From: an uncultured Actinomyces sp.
GTDB lineage: Bacteria > Actinomycetota > Actinomycetes > Actinomycetales > Actinomycetaceae
Assembly: GCA_938030835.1 (NCBI GenBank)
Contig: CALHID010000226.1
Span: 1-10,624, forward strand
DNA: 10,624 bases
Direction: 5' to 3'
A program made the position numbers and the translations under genes. The first letter of the stretch is position 1. Each line of letters opens with the position of its first letter. Below the pieces are notes generated by a model that was given only the letters and a program-made list of their open reading frames with translations, was not told the DNA's origin and searched no databases. This document shows positions 6,251 through 10,624 of this stretch, piece by piece.

Positions 6251-6784
6251 TCATCTTGCGGGCTTCGAAAGCCACTGCGATAAAAGCGGTCCCGCATCCG
6301 GACGCAAATAACACTCCAACACATCCAAAGGCGAATACTTAACAACGTGAGAAAGACCTGCGAGCAGGCGAAAATCGCTCGTTTCGCAGGGATAGAAGTT
6401 CCCATCGCCCGAGCGAATTCCAAGGTAATCATGTCGAAGTGAAGAACCCGTGTGAACCATTGTCCACCCCGAACGGATCGAAGCGCTGTCTCCCAGCGTC
6501 AATTTGGGAAAACCGTATCGAATGCGCAGAGGGTTTCCATAGTTCTGAAGGACACAGTGGTCGAAAACGTGCCGATTAGTCGTCTGGAACAGAGGAGCAC
6601 CTCGGGAAGCGCGCTCGCAGTAGTAGAAGGAATATTTACCCTCTTGGTAATCAGCTTCTTCGTGGGGAGCGGCAAAAACTCCGGCGTTGAAGACAAGCCC
6701 ACCGGCAGCGGCGAAGCTCCCAGTGACCTTCATTCCCCAGGCGTCATAAAGCACCTCAGCGAGGCGATCAGCAAAGTCCGTCAG
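6251..6784 (-). CDS. C1: immunity-type protein, orphan paralogue of C2 (Imm61-like)
   Basis: Paralogue of C2 over its full length, including YSFYYCERASRGAPLFQ, HCVLQNYGNPLR, YLGIRSGDGNFYPC and the end SPLDVLECYLRPDAGPLLSQW. Soluble, no signal peptide. The start is uncertain. Similarity to C2 (TDFADRLAEV against MDFSERLGQV) extends upstream of the first canonical start, GTG 6754, which lacks a ribosome binding site. The codon aligned with the TTG start of C2 is ACG (6781-6779), six bases after GGAGG; CTG 6784 is the nearest codon known to initiate, and I use it, giving 177 residues. An in-frame TGA further upstream prevents a longer reading. No intact toxin gene precedes it, only a short toxin-like tail, so it looks like an orphan immunity gene; it may protect against toxins of neighbouring cells or of lost cassettes. 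It heads the C1-A1-B unit. The family name is tentative, as for C2. Confidence 0.6.
   Translation of the reverse strand: MTDFADRLAEVLYDAWGMKVTGSFAAAGGLVFNAGVFAAPHEEADYQEGKYSFYYCERASRGAPLFQTTNRHVFDHCVLQNYGNPLRIRYGFPKLTLGDSASIRSGWTMVHTGSSLRHDYLGIRSGDGNFYPCETSDFRLLAGLSHVVKYSPLDVLECYLRPDAGPLLSQWLSKPAR
6294..6322 (-). repeat. 29-base block identical to 4311-4339 (C1 and C2 C-terminal codons)
   Basis: The bases coding for VLECYLRPDA in C1 are identical to those in C2 at 4311-4339, although the genes differ clearly on both sides. This suggests strong constraint or recent exchange between the copies. Confidence 0.8.
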
Positions 6785-6860
6785 GCACCTCCTCAGGCAT
6801 CCTTGTCTTCACCGAAGCGTAGTATCTTTCGAATCCACTCAAACCTGACAAAGCTGCCAT
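6768..6860 (-). pseudogene. Short reading frame ending like a TNT-type toxin tail, upstream of C1
   Basis: A 30-codon frame from ATG 6860 ends PEEVPDGLC, stop. Relative to C1 it lies in exactly the frame that the A2 tail (VEVPVGF) has relative to C2, and the GAGGTGCCTG core is shared. It lacks a ribosome binding site and the rest of the domain is absent. I read it as the last codons of a lost toxin tip whose immunity gene C1 survived; being so short, it could also be a chance frame kept by the conserved ribosome binding region. Confidence 0.35.
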
Positions 6861-6930
6861 GCTTTTACGCTACATCCACTGAGCGGCTCTCTGCCAAATT
6901 TCAACAGATTAGACGTCAGAATGTGGTCAT

Positions 6931-6969
6931 CAAAAACCTTGGGGTGGCCGTGTTAAGCGGCCACCCCAA
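6931..6969 (-). terminator. Rho-independent terminator after the FAH-family gene
   Basis: Perfect 12-base inverted repeat TTGGGGTGGCCG / CGGCCACCCCAA (6939-6950 with 6958-6969) around a seven-base loop, followed on the minus strand by GGTTTTTG. It ends the symporter-FAH operon and isolates it from C1. Confidence 0.92.
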
Positions 6970-6995
6970 AGAAAGATTGCGAGCAGAAATAATAA

Positions 6996-7763
6996 CTACA
7001 TCGCCAGGTTTGTTAGCGTCCCAATTCCTGCGACCTCAACCTCGACGCGTTCACCATGCTTGAGCGGTCCGCCGGCCGGGGTACCGGTCAAGATGACATC
7101 TCCGGGAAGAAGCGTGCAGATACCCGACACATAGGAAACAATTCGCGCAACGGAATATCCCATTTGAGAGGTGCTTCCGCTGCCCCGTTCTTCCCCATTG
7201 ATGCGGACCGAAATTTCAGCATTATCGGGATCAAAATCCCCGCCAACAGTGATCCACGGGCCCAGCGGGCACGCGGTATCCCAACTCTTCGCGCGACCAA
7301 GTGCTCCCCCGTCATCGCGAGCTGCATCCGCAGCGGTCAAGTCATTCGCGCAGGTGTAACCCAAGATCACAGAACTTGCTTCTTCAACGCTGACGTCCTT
7401 GGCCAGAGTCTTAATAACCACGGCAAGCTCGGCCTCGTAAAAGACTTCTTGGCCCCACGAAGGGAAGACGATCGGATCATCCGGGCCAATGACGGCGGTA
7501 TTTGGCTTGAAGAAGACGGAGGGACGCGCAGGGTCCTCACTGCGCTGCTCGCCAGGTGCCGGGTAGTTTCCGCCCAGACCAATGACTTTCGACCTGGGGA
7601 TCACCGGAGAAAGCAAACGAACTTCATCCAGTTCAAAGATCTGGCCAGAGGGTTCAACCGGCGAGAACAAAGGATCGCCCTTCAAACCAACAATCCGGGT
7701 CGATTCATCTTCCAAAGCCCCGTAGTGGATAGAGCTTCCTTGCGAGAAACGAGCGATGCGCAT
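6996..7763 (-). CDS. FAH-family hydrolase/isomerase
   Basis: A 255-residue member of the fumarylacetoacetate hydrolase fold, metal-dependent enzymes acting on C-C bonds of 2-oxo or 2-hydroxy acids (fumarylpyruvate, acylpyruvates, 2-hydroxyhepta-dienedioate, oxaloacetate). Seen: IGLGGNY (61-67), PSVFFKPNTAVIGPDDPI (81-98), the metal ligands Glu110 and Glu112 in FYEAELAVVI, Asp141 in ANDLTAADAA, then RAKSWDTACPLGPWI (157-171) and a C-terminal LLPGDVILTGTPAGG. The typical N-terminal beta domain is short. The start ATG 7763 has AGGAGG five bases upstream. It lies 27 bases after the symporter stop, so the two are one operon. In mycobacteria such a gene lies directly upstream of gltX in the same orientation; here the same strand order is kept but 6.6 kb of other genes lies between. 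The substrate cannot be named. Confidence 0.88.
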   Translation of the reverse strand: MRIARFSQGSSIHYGALEDESTRIVGLKGDPLFSPVEPSGQIFELDEVRLLSPVIPRSKVIGLGGNYPAPGEQRSEDPARPSVFFKPNTAVIGPDDPIVFPSWGQEVFYEAELAVVIKTLAKDVSVEEASSVILGYTCANDLTAADAARDDGGALGRAKSWDTACPLGPWITVGGDFDPDNAEISVRINGEERGSGSTSQMGYSVARIVSYVSGICTLLPGDVILTGTPAGGPLKHGERVEVEVAGIGTLTNLAM

Positions 7764-7790
7764 CGCGACCTCCTAAGTCTTGCCAGTAGC

Positions 7791-9269
7791 CTAACGCGAA
7801 GCGGGGTCTGCAGACCAAATATCACCGGGAAGGTCGCCGGGAAGAAGGTCATTACCCTGCGCAATGAAGACAGGATCTGCGATGCCACGACGACGCTGGG
7901 CCTCGTAGTCGCGAAGAGCACCCAGTCCCCACGGTGCAAGGACAATCAAGGCAACCAAGTTCGTCAAGGTCATAATGGCCATCGCGATATCGACGGAATT
8001 CCATACAAGATCCAGAGTTGTCAACGAACCGATCACGACCGAGGCAACGGAGATCACTCGAACAGTCCAAGTCGCAGCCTTCGACTTCACGACGAAGGAC
8101 AGATTGATTTCGGAATAGACGTAGGCCGCAATGATCGAGGAGTATGCAAGCACGAAGATCAGAATCGACATCGGCATGATGGTCCACTGCCCCAGCTGGT
8201 CGGCGACAGCAAGTGTCGTGAGGTTCGCGGGGTTTGCCTCGGGGTTCGACCAGACCTTTTCGCCGGCAATCAAGATGACGAAAGCGGTTGCAGTACACAC
8301 GATGATCGTGTCAACGAAAACGCCCAGCGACTGGATGAGGCCCTGACGAACAGGGTGAGCGACGGTGGCGGTTGCAGCGGCGTTGGGAGCAGTACCCTGA
8401 CCGGCCTCGTTGGAGAAGAGGCCGCGCTTCGTGCCGTTGATGACCGCAGCGATAATTCCGCCGCCGAGGCCTGCAAGCGTCGGTTGCGGGGCAAAAGCAC
8501 TTGCGAAGATTTGTCCCAGAACAGAGCCGAACTTAGGCAGGTTCATCAGGCAGATGACAGCGACCATCACGACATAAACAGTCGCCATAATCGGTGCCAT
8601 CCATTCGGTCACGCGAGCAACGGTCTTGATTCCACCGAAAATCACCATTGCCGAGAAGACAAAGAGCAGTGCTGCAATGACCAGGTGTGCGCTGGAAAGG
8701 CCGCCAAGTCCCGGAAGAGGCTCGCGGCTCGAGGGGCTGAGGGCACCCAGAAGAGTCGTGGCGATCGCGTTGGACTGTACGGAGGTGATGACGAACGCAC
8801 AGGTCACAACCGTGATGACTGCAAAGATGCTTGCCAAAACCTTATTCTTCATGCCTAGCGCAATGTAGTAGGCAGGGCCTCCGCGGAAGGTTCCGTCAGC
8901 GGAACGAACCTTGAAGATCTGCGCAAGCGTGGCCTCGAAAAAGGCGGTCGACATACCGACCAAGGCAACAACCCACATCCAGAAGATCGCACCAGGGCCA
9001 CCCATGAGCAGCGCAACGGCCACGCCAAAGACGTTACCGACGCCCACGCGTGCGGCTAGGGAGATCGTGAATGCTTGGAAGGAGGAAATTCCACCCTGTG
9101 CGCCACCGCGAGAACCCGAAATTGAACGGATCATTTCAGGGAATTGACGGATCTGCATGAATCGTGATCGCACTGTGAGGTAAAGTCCCGTGCCAATCAG
9201 GATCCACACGGTCAGGTGCAAGGTGATCCAGTCAGCGATGTTTTGGATGGACTGTGCCAGATCCGCCAT
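7791..9269 (-). CDS. Alanine/glycine:cation symporter (AGCS family)
   Basis: Inner-membrane importer of small neutral amino acids, mainly alanine or glycine, coupled to Na+ or H+. The 492-residue protein has about 11 hydrophobic segments and strong family signatures: SSFQAFTISLAARVGVGNVF (62-81), GGPGAIFWMWVVALVGMSTA (90-109), GTFRGGPAYYIALGM (126-140), and RGLFSNEAGQGTAPNAAAT (282-300). The N-terminus (QNIADWITLHLTVWILIGTG) is the first helix. ATG 9269 is preceded at five bases by GGAGG. It is the first gene of an operon with the FAH gene; the pairing gives no obvious shared pathway. The 130 bases to the divergent helicase gene must hold its promoter, which I could not place. Confidence 0.93.
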   Translation of the reverse strand: MADLAQSIQNIADWITLHLTVWILIGTGLYLTVRSRFMQIRQFPEMIRSISGSRGGAQGGISSFQAFTISLAARVGVGNVFGVAVALLMGGPGAIFWMWVVALVGMSTAFFEATLAQIFKVRSADGTFRGGPAYYIALGMKNKVLASIFAVITVVTCAFVITSVQSNAIATTLLGALSPSSREPLPGLGGLSSAHLVIAALLFVFSAMVIFGGIKTVARVTEWMAPIMATVYVVMVAVICLMNLPKFGSVLGQIFASAFAPQPTLAGLGGGIIAAVINGTKRGLFSNEAGQGTAPNAAATATVAHPVRQGLIQSLGVFVDTIIVCTATAFVILIAGEKVWSNPEANPANLTTLAVADQLGQWTIMPMSILIFVLAYSSIIAAYVYSEINLSFVVKSKAATWTVRVISVASVVIGSLTTLDLVWNSVDIAMAIMTLTNLVALIVLAPWGLGALRDYEAQRRRGIADPVFIAQGNDLLPGDLPGDIWSADPASR

Positions 9270-9399
9270 TCGTTCCTCCGCTATCTACTTTCAATAAGGT
9301 TGTGGGTCAGCGCCTCGAAGTCTATCGCGATGGGGCAATCTTCTTCGCTTTTAGCCGCAAACTGGACGCAAATGCAGGGAGGTCTGGGAAGATAGAAGC

Positions 9400-10624
9400 A
9401 TGAGCGCTCCGTTAAACGAACTCCTCGACGATCTGGAAGATCGCGGTTTACTGACCGACGATGATGCCCTCTATGAGGCATTTTCATCGTGGGCATCATC
9501 AACGGGGCGTCCTCTCTACCGACACCAAGATGAGTCTTTGATTGAGATTTTGTCGGGAAACCACGTCATTGCAGCAACGCCCACGGGCTCTGGCAAGTCA
9601 ATGATTGCTTTGGCTGCGCATTTTGTGTCCATGGCACATGGCGGCCGCTCGTACTACACGGCGCCTTTGAAAGCACTGGTCTCAGAAAAGTTTTTCGACT
9701 TGGTATCGCTGTTTGGCGCTGACAATGTCGGAATGGTGACGGGCGATGTCTCATTGAACGCAGACGCTCCGATCATTTGCTGCACCGCGGAAATTCTGGC
9801 AAATCAGTCCCTGCGTGAAGGACCGACACTCGACGCGGACATGATTGTTATGGATGAGTTCCATTTCTATGCTGATCCGCAACGAGGCTGGGCGTGGCAG
9901 GTTCCACTCCTTGAGCTCACGCGCCCACAGTTCATTGCAATGAGCGCGACGCTTGGAGATACGACTGTTTTCCGCAAGCAATGGACGGAACGCACGGGAC
10001 GGCCGACAGTAGAAATTACCGACGCACAGCGCCCTGTTCCCTTGGAATACGACTATGTTGTTGACACTCTTCAGGACACGGTCGAGCGTCTACTGTCAGA
10101 GGGGCGCCACCCGATCTACATCGTTCATTTCTCGCAAAAAGATGCGGTTGATACGGCCTCGTCATTGATGGACCGAAAGCTTGTTTCACCCGAGGTCCGC
10201 AGCCAAATCGCGCGTGAACTCTCATCAGTGAGTTTTACAAAAGGTTTTGGGCAGACTTTGCGCGGACTCCTCTCCCACGGCATCGGCGTTCACCACGCGG
10301 GAATGCTACCCAGGTATCGCCGACTTGTTGAGCGCCTCACCCAACAGGGGCTGCTTCCGGTTATTTGTGGAACCGACACCCTTGGAGTCGGCATCAACGT
10401 CCCTATTCGCACGGTTTTGCTGACCTCCCTGGTGAAGTTCGATGGAAGCAAGATGCGTCACCTGCGTTCGCGTGAGTTCCACCAGATTGCTGGACGCGCG
10501 GGGCGTGCGGGTTTTGACACCGTTGGTTTTGTCCGAGTTCTGGCCCCCGAGCACGAAGTGGAGGCAGCCCGCGAGCGCGCCCGTTTAACGGCTGCTCAAG
10601 AGGCGGCTCGCGATGAGCGCGAAG
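9400..10624 (+). CDS. Ski2-like DEAD/DEAH-box helicase, N-terminal part (partial at right edge)
   Basis: ATP-dependent superfamily 2 nucleic acid helicase; 408 codons are in the window. Seen in order: RHQDESL (41-47, Q-motif-like), Walker A ATPTGSGKS (59-67), TAPLKALVSEKF (motif Ia, 87-98), DEFH (motif II, 152-155), SAT (motif III, 182-184), a second RecA domain with IYIVHFSQKDA, HHAGMLPRYR (298-307), GTDTLGVGINVP (motif V, 324-335) and QIAGRAGRAG (motif VI, 362-371). The HHAGMLP and GVGINVP motifs are those of Ski2/Mtr4-like helicases. In actinobacteria such proteins often carry a C-terminal DUF3516 region and probably act in RNA metabolism; that part lies outside the window. ATG 9400 is chosen; GGGAAG eight bases upstream is a modest ribosome binding site, and a better AGGGAGG is 16 bases away. 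Confidence 0.93.
   Translation, partial: MSAPLNELLDDLEDRGLLTDDDALYEAFSSWASSTGRPLYRHQDESLIEILSGNHVIAATPTGSGKSMIALAAHFVSMAHGGRSYYTAPLKALVSEKFFDLVSLFGADNVGMVTGDVSLNADAPIICCTAEILANQSLREGPTLDADMIVMDEFHFYADPQRGWAWQVPLLELTRPQFIAMSATLGDTTVFRKQWTERTGRPTVEITDAQRPVPLEYDYVVDTLQDTVERLLSEGRHPIYIVHFSQKDAVDTASSLMDRKLVSPEVRSQIARELSSVSFTKGFGQTLRGLLSHGIGVHHAGMLPRYRRLVERLTQQGLLPVICGTDTLGVGINVPIRTVLLTSLVKFDGSKMRHLRSREFHQIAGRAGRAGFDTVGFVRVLAPEHEVEAARERARLTAAQEAARDERE

Noticed and set aside
6208..6432. Minus-strand open frame overlapping the 3' half of C1
   Set aside because: Out-of-frame reading inside C1, whose own frame is conserved with C2.
7056..8858. A 600-codon open frame on the plus strand
   Set aside because: It is antisense to the FAH and AGCS genes, has an unnatural composition rich in Arg, Asp, His and Asn, and shows no domain. 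Both genes below it are unmistakable.

Overview
The window is bacterial chromosomal DNA, most likely from a high-to-moderate GC actinomycete (Actinomycetota, perhaps Actinomycetaceae). Reasons: gltX and an FAH-fold hydrolase gene on the same strand of one neighbourhood, a Ski2-like helicase of actinobacterial type, frequent TTG/GTG starts with good Shine-Dalgarno sequences, and TNT-type toxin domains. The genus is a guess; no rRNA or other marker is present.

Layout. (1) 1-335, minus: the 5' part of gltX (glutamyl-tRNA synthetase), running off the left edge. (2) 548-1711, plus: a PLP-dependent MalY/PatB-type C-S lyase. (3) 1740-4026, minus: a two-gene operon in which an NCS1 nucleobase permease is followed 19 bases later by a trimeric-type purine nucleoside phosphorylase (PNP). 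This PNP carries Gln and Asp where 6-oxopurine PNPs carry the base-recognising Glu and Asn, so I predict it acts on 6-aminopurine (adenine) nucleosides. (4) about 4190-6860, minus: an accessory array of small genes that I read as alternating TNT-type toxin tips (NAD+ glycohydrolase fold) and their immunity genes. In transcription order it holds a relic toxin tail (6768-6860), immunity gene C1 (6251-6784), TNT-like gene A1 (5762-6202), immunity gene B (5241-5765, ATGA overlap with A1), a terminator, frameshifted TNT gene A2 (4788-5107), immunity gene C2 (4253-4798, overlapping the A2 stop), and a 30-base relic of a further toxin/immunity junction (4191-4220). No large secreted carrier protein is visible, so this looks like a decaying cassette array rather than a complete toxin locus. 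(5) 6996-9269, minus: an operon of an alanine/glycine:cation symporter and an FAH-family hydrolase, closed by a strong terminator at 6931-6969. (6) 9400-10624, plus: the N-terminal 408 codons of a Ski2-like DEAD/DEAH helicase, running off the right edge.

How the parts work together. The permease and PNP form a plausible purine salvage unit, and the symporter and FAH hydrolase are co-transcribed. The toxin/immunity array is the unusual part: each immunity gene starts inside or right at the end of a toxin tip, so translation of the pair would be coupled; one toxin tip is broken by a one-base shift, another has lost residues expected in the active site, and fragments of at least two more pairs remain. 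No intergenic stretch exceeds 300 bases. Promoters could not be assigned with confidence.
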